Origin: Trebonia sp963822615
Lineage (GTDB): Bacteria > Actinomycetota > Actinomycetes > Streptosporangiales > Streptosporangiaceae
Direction: 5' to 3'
Assembly: GCA_963822615.1 (NCBI GenBank)
Contig: CAWGIM010000016.1
Location: 124,001 to 188,000, forward strand
DNA length: 64,000 bases
Part shown: positions 17,792 through 26,700 of the stretch, piece after piece
Layout of the letters: every line of letters starts with the position of its first letter
Position numbering within the stretch: the first letter of the stretch is position 1
The notes under the pieces: model-generated
Told to the model about the DNA's origin: nothing
Seen by the model: the letters and a program-made list of their open reading frames with translations, nothing else
The model's database searches: none
Position numbers and translations under genes: made by a program

Positions 17792-18517
17792 TCACAGGTT
17801 CCTGGCGACGTGCACCGCGACGACGCCAAGGGTGAGGTCAGCCCACCGCACCGACGACCAGCCGGCCGCGCGGATCACGTCGGCCAGCTCCCGCTGCGCG
17901 GGCCAGTCGCTGATCGACTCCGCGAGGTACTCGTAGGCCACCGGGTTGCGCGCCACCCGGCGGGCGATCGCCGGGAGGACGCCGGTCAGGTAACGCCGGT
18001 AAAGCATATCGAGCGGGCCGACCGTGATCTCGCTGAACTCGCATACCACCAGCCGCCCGCCGGGCCGGGTCACCCGGCGCATCTCCGCCAGCGCGTCCCG
18101 CGTCCCGTGCACGTTGCGCAGCCCGAACGAGATCGTCACCGCGTCGAACGCCCCGTCCTTGAACGGCAGCCGCAGCGCGTCGCCCGCCGCGAACGCCACC
18201 CGGCCGCGGGTGCTGGCCTGGAACGGGTCCGACTTGACCAGCCGCGCCTGCCCGGCCTGCAGCATGCCGAGCGAGAAGTCGCACGCGACCACGTTGGCGC
18301 CCGCCGCGGCGAAACTGGCCGACGACGTCCCGGTGCCCGCCGCCAGGTCAAGCACCCGGTCACCCGGCCCGGCCTGCAGGATGCGCTGCACCCGGCGGCG
18401 CCACAGCCGGACCTGGCCCATCGACAAGACATCGTTCATCAGGTCGTAGCGCCCGGCCAGGGCGTCGAACATCGCCGCCACCTCGGCCGGCTTCTTGTCA
18501 AGATCTGCGCGCGTCAT
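17792..18517 (-). CDS. menG: Demethylmenaquinone methyltransferase
   Basis: This enzyme methylates demethylmenaquinone with S-adenosylmethionine, the last step of menaquinone synthesis (MenG/UbiE family). It is 241 residues, the normal size. The N-terminus MFDALAGRYDLMNDVLSMGQ and the motif DAVTISFGLRNVHGTRDAL are diagnostic for UbiE/MenG, and VLDLAAGTGTSS is the SAM-binding glycine loop. The gene ends 133 bp before the reductase that leads the nuo operon. The Rex-type operator lies in that gap, so menG probably has a separate promoter. Confidence 0.93.
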   Translation of the reverse strand: MTRADLDKKPAEVAAMFDALAGRYDLMNDVLSMGQVRLWRRRVQRILQAGPGDRVLDLAAGTGTSSASFAAAGANVVACDFSLGMLQAGQARLVKSDPFQASTRGRVAFAAGDALRLPFKDGAFDAVTISFGLRNVHGTRDALAEMRRVTRPGGRLVVCEFSEITVGPLDMLYRRYLTGVLPAIARRVARNPVAYEYLAESISDWPAQRELADVIRAAGWSSVRWADLTLGVVAVHVARNL

Positions 18518-18649
18518 GCCGACAGCCTATGGCGGCGCCGCGCGTGGACCACCAGCAGCAACCACCGGAGCGCCGACGCGGCAACCGCAACCACCGACCA
18601 CGCCGCCCGGCACCGCAGGTGCCGCCCCGGGCCCGCCCGGCGAGGGGGC

Positions 18650-18708
18650 AACGGGGGAGGGACTCCCCCGTACGCGGGGGGGTCCTCGGGGGGGTCGTCC
18701 CCCCGGAG
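18650..18708. terminator. Cluster of GC hairpins downstream of cysN
   Basis: Three consecutive inverted repeats fill this gap: GGGGGAG-GGA-CTCCCCC (18653-18669), CCCCCG-TACG-CGGGGG just after it, and a G7/C6 arm pair around TCGT ending near 18704. They lie directly after the cysN stop and upstream of menG. No T-run follows, so this may be a terminator, a REP-like repeat, or both. Closely similar GGGGGTCGTCCCCC units recur at 35351-35420. The rest of the 192-bp gap shows nothing recognisable. Confidence 0.5.
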
Positions 18709-18709
18709 A

Positions 18710-19972
18710 TTATCTAGCCTCGGTGACCATGACGGTGCCGACCGTCGTGTTGGTGGCCTCGTCGATGAGGATGAGGCCGCCGGTCTGCCGGTTGCGCGCG
18801 TAGGCGTCGACGAACAGCGGCTGGGTGACCCGCAGCTTGATCCGGCCGATCTCGTTCAGCCCGAGCTGGGTGGCCGACTCGTCCCGGTGCAGGGTGTTCA
18901 CGTCGATCCGGTACAGCAGGTCGCTGACCATGCCCTTGACCGTACGGGTGGTGTGCTTGACGACCAGCCTGCTGCGCGCGGTCAGCGGGCGCTCCGCGCT
19001 CATCCAGCAGACCATGCCCTCGATGTCCTGGGCGGCCCGGGGCCGGTTGTTCGGGCGGCAGATCATGTCACCGCGGGAGATGTCCACGTCGTCGTCGAGC
19101 AGCAGCGTCACCGACATCGGCGGGAACGCCTCCGCCACCTGCTGGCCGGCCAGCTCGATCTTGCTGATCCGGGTGCTGAACCCGGACGGCAGGTGCGTCA
19201 CCTCGTCGCCCGGCTTGAGCACGCCGCCCGCCACCTGGCCGGCGTAGCCGCGGTAGTCGTGCAGCGCCGGGTCGCTGCTGGCGTGCGGCCGGATCACGTA
19301 CTGAACCGGGAACCGCACGTCGATCAGGTTCCGGTCGGAGGCGATGTGCACGTGCTCCAGGTGGTGCAGCAGCGACGGGCCGTCGTACCACGGCATGTTG
19401 ACCGACCGCTCGACCACGTTGTCGCCGTTCAGGGCCGAGATCGGGATGAACGTCAGGTCCTGGATCTCCAGCTTGGTCGCGAACTTCGAGAACTCGGCGC
19501 AGATACCGTCGAACACCGCCTGGTCGTAGCCCACCAGGTCCATCTTGTTGACCGCGAGCACCAGGTGCGGCACCCGCAGCAGGGTGGTGAGGAAGGCGTG
19601 CCGCCGCGACTGCTCGTTCAGCCCGTTGCGCGCGTCCACCAGGATGATGGCCAGGTCGGCGGTTGACGCGCCGGTCACCATGTTCCGCGTGTACTGGATG
19701 TGGCCCGGCGTGTCGGCGATGATGAACTTCCGCCGCGGCGTCGCGAAGTAGCGGTAGGCGACGTCGATGGTGATGCCCTGCTCGCGCTCGGCCCGCAGGC
19801 CGTCGGTCAGCAGCGCCAGGTTGGTGGCCGGCTCGCCGCGGTCGCGCGAGGTGCGCTCCACCGCGGCCAGCTGGTCCTCGAAGATCGCCTTGGAGTCGAA
19901 CAGCAGCCGCCCGATCAGCGTGGACTTGCCGTCATCGACCGAGCCGGCGGTCGCGAAGCGCAAGATGTCCAT
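18710..19972 (-). CDS. cysN: Sulfate adenylyltransferase subunit 1 (GTPase)
   Basis: CysN is the GTPase subunit of ATP sulfurylase. GTP hydrolysis drives formation of adenosine 5'-phosphosulfate by CysD. It is 420 residues. Elongation-factor-type motifs are G1 GSVDDGKSTLIGRLL near residue 10, DTPGHIQYTRNM (G3) near 90, and NKMDL (G4) near 145, followed by two beta-barrel domains. There is no fused APS kinase (CysC) domain at the C-terminus; the protein ends at the EF-Tu-like barrel. It starts 2 bp after cysD. Confidence 0.95.
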   Translation of the reverse strand: MDILRFATAGSVDDGKSTLIGRLLFDSKAIFEDQLAAVERTSRDRGEPATNLALLTDGLRAEREQGITIDVAYRYFATPRRKFIIADTPGHIQYTRNMVTGASTADLAIILVDARNGLNEQSRRHAFLTTLLRVPHLVLAVNKMDLVGYDQAVFDGICAEFSKFATKLEIQDLTFIPISALNGDNVVERSVNMPWYDGPSLLHHLEHVHIASDRNLIDVRFPVQYVIRPHASSDPALHDYRGYAGQVAGGVLKPGDEVTHLPSGFSTRISKIELAGQQVAEAFPPMSVTLLLDDDVDISRGDMICRPNNRPRAAQDIEGMVCWMSAERPLTARSRLVVKHTTRTVKGMVSDLLYRIDVNTLHRDESATQLGLNEIGRIKLRVTQPLFVDAYARNRQTGGLILIDEATNTTVGTVMVTEAR

Positions 19973-19974
19973 GT

Positions 19975-20886
19975 CTAGAAGTAGCCTTCCCGCTTGCGGT
20001 CTTCCATCGCCGCCTCGCTTGTCCGGTCGTCGGCCCGGGTCGCGCCGCGCTCGGTGACCCGGGTCGCGGCGACCTCGGTGATCACCTCGGCGACGGTTTT
20101 CGCGGTGGACAGCACCGCGCCGGTGATCGTCATGTCGCCCACCGTCCGGTACCGCACGGTGGCGGTGAACGGCTCCTCGCTGGCCGTCCGCGGCAGGTAG
20201 TCGTTGACCGCCAGCAGGATGCCGTCCCGCTCGAACACCTCACGCTCGTGCGCGTAGTAGATCGACGGGATCTCCAGGTTCTCCCGCTCGATGTACGCCC
20301 ACACGTCAAGCTCGGTCCAGTTGGACAGCGGGAACACCCGGATGTGCTCACCGCGCCTGATCCGCGTGTTGTACAGGTTCCACAGCTCGGGACGCTGGTT
20401 CTTCGGGTCCCACTGGCCGAACTCGTCGCGGAACGAGAACACCCGCTCCTTGGCCCGCGCCTTCTCCTCGTCCCGGCGCGCGCCGCCGAAGAGCGCGTCG
20501 AAGCGCTGCTCCTCGATCGCGTCGAGCAGGGTGACGGTCTGCAGCCGGTTCCGGCTCACCCAGCGGCCGGTCTCCTCCACCGCACGGCCCGCGTCAATGC
20601 TGTCCTGCACGCTGGCCACGATCAGCCGCACGCCCAGCTCGGCTACCCGCCGGTCACGGTAGTCGAGCACCTCGGGGAAGTTATGCCCGGTGTCCACGTG
20701 CATCACCGGGAACGGGATGTGGGCCGGCTGGAACGCCTTCGCCGCCAGCGCCAGCATCACGATCGAGTCCTTGCCGCCGGAGAACAAGAGAGCCGGCCGT
20801 TCAAATTCGGCCGCTACCTCGCGCATCACGTGAATCGACTCGGCCTCGAGCACGTCGAGCTGGGACAGCAGGTAATCAGATCGCAT
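19975..20886 (-). CDS. cysD: Sulfate adenylyltransferase subunit 2
   Basis: CysD is the PP-loop ATP-binding catalytic subunit that adenylylates sulfate. It is 303 residues from MRSDYLLSQLDVLEAESIHV; the frame open upstream belongs to cysQ out of phase. The PP-loop SGGKDSIVMLALA is near residue 38, with FPVMHVDTGHNFPE and FGGARRDEEKARAKERVFS typical of CysD. The protein ends DRKREGYF, the common family terminus. Its start overlaps the cysQ stop, so cysQ-cysD-cysN form one operon. Confidence 0.95.
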   Translation of the reverse strand: MRSDYLLSQLDVLEAESIHVMREVAAEFERPALLFSGGKDSIVMLALAAKAFQPAHIPFPVMHVDTGHNFPEVLDYRDRRVAELGVRLIVASVQDSIDAGRAVEETGRWVSRNRLQTVTLLDAIEEQRFDALFGGARRDEEKARAKERVFSFRDEFGQWDPKNQRPELWNLYNTRIRRGEHIRVFPLSNWTELDVWAYIERENLEIPSIYYAHEREVFERDGILLAVNDYLPRTASEEPFTATVRYRTVGDMTITGAVLSTAKTVAEVITEVAATRVTERGATRADDRTSEAAMEDRKREGYF

Positions 20887-21682
20887 CGGTCGCTTCCCTG
20901 ATCGCGTTGAGCAGCAGCCCGGCAATTGCCGGCCGGCATACCAGGATATCCGGCAGCAGCGGGTCGTCGGCGTTGTAGCTGACCTCGCTGCCGTCGATGC
21001 GGCTCACGTGGAAGCCGCGGCTGCGCGCCACCGCCACCGGGGCCGCGGTGTCCCACTCGTAGAAACCGCCCGAGTGAAGGTAGGCGTCGTTCTCTCCCTC
21101 GATCACAGTGGCGACCTTGGCGCCCACGCTGCCGCACGGCACCAGCTCCGCCTGGACGCGCTTCGCCACGTCCTTCACCAGGTCGCTGGCCCGGCTGCGG
21201 CTGACCACCAGGCGCAGCGGGCGGTGCGGCGGCGCCTGTGCCACCGCTTGTGATTCAGCCGCCGCGCGATGGCGCCTGGTCGACAGCACCTTCCCCTGCG
21301 CGGGCAGCGCCACCGCGCCCGCGACCAGGCCGCCCGCGCCTGGCGGCCCGTCCCAGGCCCACAGCGCCACGTGCACCGCCCAGTCGGCCCGCGGCGCACC
21401 GGGCTCGCCGAACTCGCGGGTGCCGTCCAGCGGGTCAACGATCCACACCCGGCCGGCGGTCAGCCGGGCCTTGTCGTCAAGGCCCTCCTCGGACAGCACG
21501 GCATCACCCGGCCGCTCCCGCGCCAGCTCTGCCATCAGGAACTCGTGCGACCGCCGGTCCCCCGCGTTCCGCAGCGCCTCCTGGTCGCGGGCGAACTCGT
21601 CGCCGGCTCGCAGGTCGAGCAGCAGCTGCCCGGCGCGCTCGGCGAGGCTGGCGGCCAGGGCGTGGTCGTCGGGCGACGGCAC
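20876..21682 (-). CDS. cysQ: 3'(2'),5'-bisphosphate nucleotidase, CysQ-like
   Basis: This is a member of the inositol monophosphatase superfamily, 268 residues. The metal-binding motif WIVDPLDGTREF and the acidic residues in VLSEEGLDD are visible, and the second signature YEWDTAAPVAVARSRG lies near residue 220. In an operon with cysD and cysN the likely role is removal of phosphoadenosine phosphate or PAPS turnover. The GTG start (VPSPDDHALAASL) was preferred because AAGGAG lies 5 bases upstream. Exact substrate preference cannot be read from sequence. Confidence 0.88.
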   Translation of the reverse strand: MPSPDDHALAASLAERAGQLLLDLRAGDEFARDQEALRNAGDRRSHEFLMAELARERPGDAVLSEEGLDDKARLTAGRVWIVDPLDGTREFGEPGAPRADWAVHVALWAWDGPPGAGGLVAGAVALPAQGKVLSTRRHRAAAESQAVAQAPPHRPLRLVVSRSRASDLVKDVAKRVQAELVPCGSVGAKVATVIEGENDAYLHSGGFYEWDTAAPVAVARSRGFHVSRIDGSEVSYNADDPLLPDILVCRPAIAGLLLNAIREATDAI

Positions 21683-21720
21683 ATGCTCTCCTTGTCGGTG
21701 CGCGGGACGGCCACTCAAGG

Positions 21721-22305
21721 CTACTGGCCCGCGACCGGGTGGAACTGGTTCTGCGCCTCGGCCAGCCCGGCGCCGATCAGCGCGGTCGCCGCGTCGGCGG
21801 CGGTGTCCAGCGCGAACGGCAGCTCCTTGCGCTCGGCCGGGCTGAAGTCCTTGAGCACGAAGTCGGCCGGGTCCATCCGGCCCGGCGGGCGGCCGATGCC
21901 GAACCGCACCCGGTAGTAGTCGCGGGTGCCGAGCGAGGCGGTAACCGAGCGCAGCCCGTTATGCCCGTTGTCGCCCCCGCCGAGCTTGAGTCGCACCGCG
22001 TCGAAGGGGACGTCGAGCTCGTCGTGGATCACCACGATCCGCGCGGCGGTGACCTTGTAGAACCCCGCCAGGGCGGCCACCGGCCCGCCGGACAGGTTCA
22101 TGTACGAGTGCGGCCGGGCCAGGGTAACCGGCTGCCCGTCCAGCCGGCCCTCGGCCACGTCGTTACGGGTGCGGTGCGCCTTGAAGCGGGCGCCGATCCG
22201 CTCGCCGAGCTGGGCAAGCACCATCGCCCCGGCGTTGTGGCGGGTTCCCGCGTACTGCGGGCCCGGGTTGCCGAGGCCCACGATGATCCAGCGCTCGTCT
22301 GACAT
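21721..22305 (-). CDS. pth: Peptidyl-tRNA hydrolase
   Basis: Pth frees tRNA from stalled or dropped-off peptidyl-tRNA. It is 194 residues. Signatures are IVGLGNPGPQYAGTRHNAG with the catalytic His, RPHSYMNLSGGPV, IHDELDVPFDAVRLKLGGGD and GHNGLRS. It follows rplY on the same strand, the usual actinobacterial order, and is separated from it by 66 bp. Confidence 0.96.
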   Translation of the reverse strand: MSDERWIIVGLGNPGPQYAGTRHNAGAMVLAQLGERIGARFKAHRTRNDVAEGRLDGQPVTLARPHSYMNLSGGPVAALAGFYKVTAARIVVIHDELDVPFDAVRLKLGGGDNGHNGLRSVTASLGTRDYYRVRFGIGRPPGRMDPADFVLKDFSPAERKELPFALDTAADAATALIGAGLAEAQNQFHPVAGQ

Positions 22306-22371
22306 GCGGCGGGCTCCCGGCGTGCCAACGGGGCGCGACGGCCAGCGCCGCGCCCCGCCGGACCGCGGGTC

Positions 22372-23019
22372 TTACTCGGACGCTTCCTCGGCGGCCGGGA
22401 CGGCGGCCGGGGCGGGCGGCTCGGCGCCCGCTTCCTCGGCGGCCGGAGCGGTGTCGCCCAGGTCGGCTTCCATCTGCTCGGTGGTCTTCTCCGCGAGCAC
22501 GTGCAGGACCAGGGCCTCGGGGTCGGTGATCAGGGTGGTACCCGACGGCAGGGCGATGTCCTTGGCGTGCACGGCGGTGCCGATCTCCATGCCCTCGACG
22601 TCGACGTCCACGCCGTCGGGCAGGTGGGTCGCCTCGGCCTCGACCGAGAGCTGCACGAGCTGCTGGTCGAGAAGTCCGCCGGAGAACACCTCGCCGCTGA
22701 TCCGGATCGGGATTTCCACCGTGACCTTCTCGCCGCGCCGGACCTCGATCAGGTCAACGTGCTCAAGCTCGCCCTTGATGGGGTGGCGCTGCACGGCCTT
22801 CGGCAGCACGAGCGCCGACTTGCCCACGCCCTCGATCCTGATCAGCACGTTCGGCGTCTTCAGCGCGATCATCAGCTCATGGCCCGGCAGGGTGAAGTGC
22901 CGGTTCTCCGCCCCCTGGCCGTACATCACGGCGGGCACGCGACCTGCGCGGCGGGTACGGCGGGACGCCCCCTTGCCGAACTCGGTACGCGGCTCGGCTT
23001 CGATACGGACCTCAGGCAC
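22372..23019 (-). CDS. rplY: Large ribosomal subunit protein bL25 (CTC form)
   Basis: bL25 binds 5S rRNA. This is the long general-stress (CTC) form of 215 residues with two domains: the N-terminal L25 barrel (RTEFGKGASRRTRRAGRVPA, then QRHPIKGELEHVDLIEV) and a C-terminal TL5-like beta domain (GGLLDQQLVQLSVEAEATHLP). It ends in an Ala/Glu-rich tail. The start MPEVRIEAEPRTEFG is typical. Order pth-rplY-prs-glmU is conserved in Streptomyces-type genomes, but here other genes separate rplY from prs. Confidence 0.95.
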   Translation of the reverse strand: MPEVRIEAEPRTEFGKGASRRTRRAGRVPAVMYGQGAENRHFTLPGHELMIALKTPNVLIRIEGVGKSALVLPKAVQRHPIKGELEHVDLIEVRRGEKVTVEIPIRISGEVFSGGLLDQQLVQLSVEAEATHLPDGVDVDVEGMEIGTAVHAKDIALPSGTTLITDPEALVLHVLAEKTTEQMEADLGDTAPAAEEAGAEPPAPAAVPAAEEASE

Positions 23020-23234
23020 GGTCAGTCACTCCTCGTCGGGTATTCATTGCGCCAGCGAAGTCTAGCCGGCAAACACGATGCGCGCGGATGAGAGCGCCCC
23101 GGGACCGCCCGCGGCCCCCGCCCCCGCTGGCCGCGCGGCCGCGCACTGCCATCAGGGTACCGGGTAATCCCGGTGACGTATTTCTATTCACGCTGAGCCA
23201 TTGACCGTACGCTCCCGTGATTTAGTGTTTTCGC

Positions 23235-23266
23235 GCGTGCGAACGCGATCGCTCGCGTCCGCACGC
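23235..23266. terminator. Strong hairpin after the PETSVA repeat gene
   Basis: Arms GCGTGCG and CGCACGC enclose an inner ACGCG/CGCGT pair with one A-C mismatch and a 6-base loop, giving a 12-bp stem. It lies 50 bp after the stop of the repeat gene on the minus strand and before rplY. No U-tract follows on either strand, so termination is inferred from position and stem strength. The surrounding 296-bp gap (23020-23315) is otherwise relatively AT-rich and has no gene. Confidence 0.45.
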
Positions 23267-23315
23267 ACGTCCCCGCGGAATCAGCTGAAATTAAGGTTCA
23301 GCTGGCCCAGGCCTG

Positions 23316-23555
23316 CTACTCGGGCACGACCGAGGTCTCGGGGGCAACGGACGTCTCCGGGGCAACAGAAGTCTCCGGGGCAACGCTCGTTTCCGGAGCG
23401 ACCGAGGTCTCCGGGGCAACGCTCGTTTCCGGAGCCACCGAGGTCTCCGGGGCAACGCTGGTCTCCGGAGCGACTGAGGTCTCCGGGGCAACGCTCGTCT
23501 CCGGGGCCACACTTGTCTCAGGAGCGACCGATGTCTCTGGTGTAAATTCGCTCAT
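23316..23555 (-). CDS. 79-residue PETSVA hexapeptide-repeat protein, unknown function
   Basis: I do not recognise this protein. It is MSEFT, then eleven exact PETSVA units, one PETSVV and a final PE. It has no Lys, Arg, His, Cys, Trp or Tyr. It carries 14 Glu and no basic side chain, so it is very acidic, and no signal peptide or membrane segment is present. The 18-base DNA units differ at synonymous sites: Ser is coded by both TCN and AGY, and Thr by ACA, ACC, ACG and ACT. This favours a real translated gene over a slippage artefact. An AAAGGA sequence lies upstream of the ATG with a long 11-base spacer. It is 172 bp downstream of, and on the same strand as, the SARP-like regulator. It could be a multi-core modified-peptide precursor or a disordered spacer-like protein. 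No maturation enzyme is adjacent. Confidence 0.7.
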   Translation of the reverse strand: MSEFTPETSVAPETSVAPETSVAPETSVAPETSVAPETSVAPETSVAPETSVAPETSVAPETSVAPETSVAPETSVVPE

Positions 23556-23727
23556 TTGATTTCCCGTCCTTTCTTAACCCGGCCGTACCGGGCTCCCCTC
23601 ATCCCCTTGCAAAAGGGAATGGTCGCGTGCTCGCGCATTTGGGATTTTAGTGACGCGAGCGGCGCCGGTCCGGCTAATGCCGTGATATGGCACCGGAGGC
23701 CATCAAGCCGCGGGCGGGCTGACCTGA

Positions 23728-26700
23728 TCAGCCGACCGGGAGCGCAGCCAGCAACGCGGACGTCGCGGCCACCTGCTCCTGGTTGCCGACCTGCTCGAAG
23801 ATGCGCAGCGCCTCGGTCAGTGACGCCCGCGCGGCAGCGCCCTCACCGGTCTCCGCCTGCGCTTCGCCCAGGTGCCTGAGCGCCCACGCTCCGCCGTCGA
23901 GGTCACCCGCCGCCTGGTGCTCGGCCAGCGCCTCGACGAGTCGCGCGATCGCCTCGTCAAGACGCCCCTGCTGCAGGTGGACGCGCCCGAGGTTGTGCAG
24001 CATGTGCCCTCCCCAGTGGCCGCCGATCGCCCGGACGATGTCCAGTGCCTGCTGGTAGCACTCGGCGGCGGCATCGAGGTCGCCAAGCTCCGAGTACACC
24101 TCGCCGAGGTTGTTGAGCGCCACGCTGCGCAGCGAGACCGCGCCCATCGGCTCGAGCAGGCCGATCGCCCGGCGCAAGTAGGGCAGCGCGTCCGCGGCCG
24201 CCCGGCGCACCCGTAGGTGGCCCTCGCCGATCGAGATCGCGGTCTGCGCCTCGCCGCGGGTGTCGCCGGACTCCTGCCTGATCGACAGCGCCCGCTCAAG
24301 GTGCCCGAACGCCTCCCGGTCACCCAGGCTGACCTGCGCGAAGCCTAGCTGGTTGAGCGCCCAGGCCTCGATCGCGAGGTCGCCCGCGCTCGCCGCGCTG
24401 CTGACCGCGACCCGGTGCGTGGTCACGCAGTCAGCCCAGTTGCCCCGTCGGTTGAACAGCGGGAAAACGGTCGGCGGGAGGCGGCTGGCGACCTCGTGCA
24501 GGCCAGCCTCGGCTGCCTGCCTGGTCGCCGCGACGATGTTCGCGCGCTCGTCGTCGTACCAGCCGAGGGCGGCGTCGGTGGCGGCGAACGCCAGCGGCGG
24601 CGGCGCGGGAGTAGCCGGCTTACGGGGTACCTGGTAACGCGTCGGCGACACCGTGTCGGCGGCCGCCTGGGCGGTATCCAGGTACCAGTACAGCAGCCGC
24701 CGCACCGAAGCGTCCCTGGCCGCGTCGGTCTCTTCCGCCTTCGCCCGCTCGATCGCGTAGACCCGCAGCAGGTCGTGGAAGCGGTAGCGGTCAGGCGCGG
24801 GCGACTCCAGCAGGTTGACGTCAACCAGCGTCTCCAGTGCGTCGGCGATGTCGTCTTCCGGGACCCCGGCTAGCGCAGCCGCCGCCGCCCGGCTGATCCG
24901 CGCGCCCTGCCACAAGCCGAGCAGCCGGAACGCCTGCGCCGGGGCGACCTGACCGGAAGCGGTCCGCCCGGCCGACGGCTGCAGGCTGTCGTAGCTGACC
25001 TGGAAGCTGGCCCGCACCGCCAGGTCCCCGGTGGTGAGCTCGTCCAACCTGCGGTGCTGGTCCCGCAGCCGGCCCGCGAGGGTGGCGACCGGCCACTGCC
25101 GGCGCTTGGCCAGCCGGGCTGCGCAGATCCTGATCGCCAGCGGCAGCCCGGCGCAGGCGACGAGCACCTCGGCGGTGGCGTCCGGCTCGGCCGCCGCCCG
25201 CTCCTCGCCCACGATACGGGAGAACAGTGCCAGCGCCTCGGTGTCCTCGAGCACGTCCAGGTCGACGAACCGCATGGCGGCCAGGTCAGCGGAGCGGTTG
25301 CGGGTGGTGACCAGCACCGCGCAGGACGAGCTGCCTGGCAGCAGCGGCCGCACCTGGGCCGCGTCCTTGGCGTTGTCGAGCAGGATGAGCACCCGGCGGC
25401 CGGTGAGGGCCGAGCGGTACAGGGCCGCCCGCTCGTCGTCCCGGACCGGGATCTTGTCGCCTTCAAGGCCGAGCTCGCGCAGGAACCGGGCCAGCACCTC
25501 ACCCGGTGCGGCGGCCTGCGGGCTGGCGCCGAGCAGGTCCACGTAGAGCTGGCCGTCCGGGAACTGCGCGGCAACCTGGTGGGCGGCATGCACCGCGAGC
25601 GTGGTCTTGCCCAGGCCGCCGGCCCCGTTCACGACCGCGATCCGGACCGCGCCCGGGCTAGTCTCGGAATTGGCCGCCACCAGCAGGCCGCACAGGTACT
25701 CAACGTGCGCGGTGCGGCCGGTGAAGTCCCCGATGTCGGCCGGCAGCTGGGCCGGGCGAAGCATGCTGGGCGAAAACCCGGCCGCCTGCTGCCCGGCCTG
25801 GCCGGCGCCAGGGCCGGCCGAGAGCGACTCGGGCGTGCCCGGCAGCGCGGCCTCGGCGAAGGTGCCGATCGCGATGCTGCCGGCCGCCTCGGCCTCCGGC
25901 TTGTCGGCGTCGGCCACGGCGGCCGGCGCCGCCTCGGTGGCGGCCGCCGGGTCCCGCGGGCTGTCCGGCCCGGCGGCCGCCGGGACCGGGGCCGCCCGGG
26001 GCCGCCGCGGCCGCCCGGCCGGCCGGGCGGGAGCGGCGTCCGAGGCCAGCAGCTCCGCGTACAGCGCCTGCAGCTCGGACCCGGGGTCCACGCCGAGCTC
26101 GTCGGAGATTACCTGGCGCGCCTGGGCGTACACGTCCAGCGCCTCGGCCCGGCGGCCGGCCTCGTCCAGGGCCCGGATCAGCAGCGCCCACAGCCGCTCG
26201 CGGAGCTGGTGCCCGGCCACCAGGCCGCGCAGCTCGGGTATCACCTGGTCGGCCCGGCCGGACTCCAGGTCGGCCTCGACCCGGTGCTCGATGGTGGTCA
26301 GCCACAGCTCGGCGGTCTGGTCAGCCTGCCTGGTGACCAGCGGCGTCGGCGGCACGTCGGCCAGCAGCGGTCCCCGCCACAGGCTGAGCGCCTGGCCGAG
26401 CAGGTCGGCCGCCCGCCGCGGGTCGGCCGCGAGCGCGGCCCGGCCAGCCGCCGCCAGCGACTCGAACTGGTCGATGTCGACGTCGCCCGGGTCAAGCCGG
26501 AGCAGGTAGCCGGGCGCCCGGTAGACCAGCATCTGGCCGCCGGTGTCGCCGATGACCTTCTTCAGCCGGTGCACGTAGATGCTGACCAGGTTGTTGGCGG
26601 TCCCCGGAGGGCTGTCGCCCCACAGCTCGTCGATCAGCGTGTCGGTCGGGACGAGCTGGCCGCGCCGCAGCAGCAGGGCGGCCAGCAGCGAGCGCCACTT

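Noticed and set aside
23316..23555. Possible CRISPR or minisatellite array.
   Set aside because: The 18-base units are contiguous without spacers, stay in frame from start to stop, and vary only at synonymous positions, so this is coding sequence.
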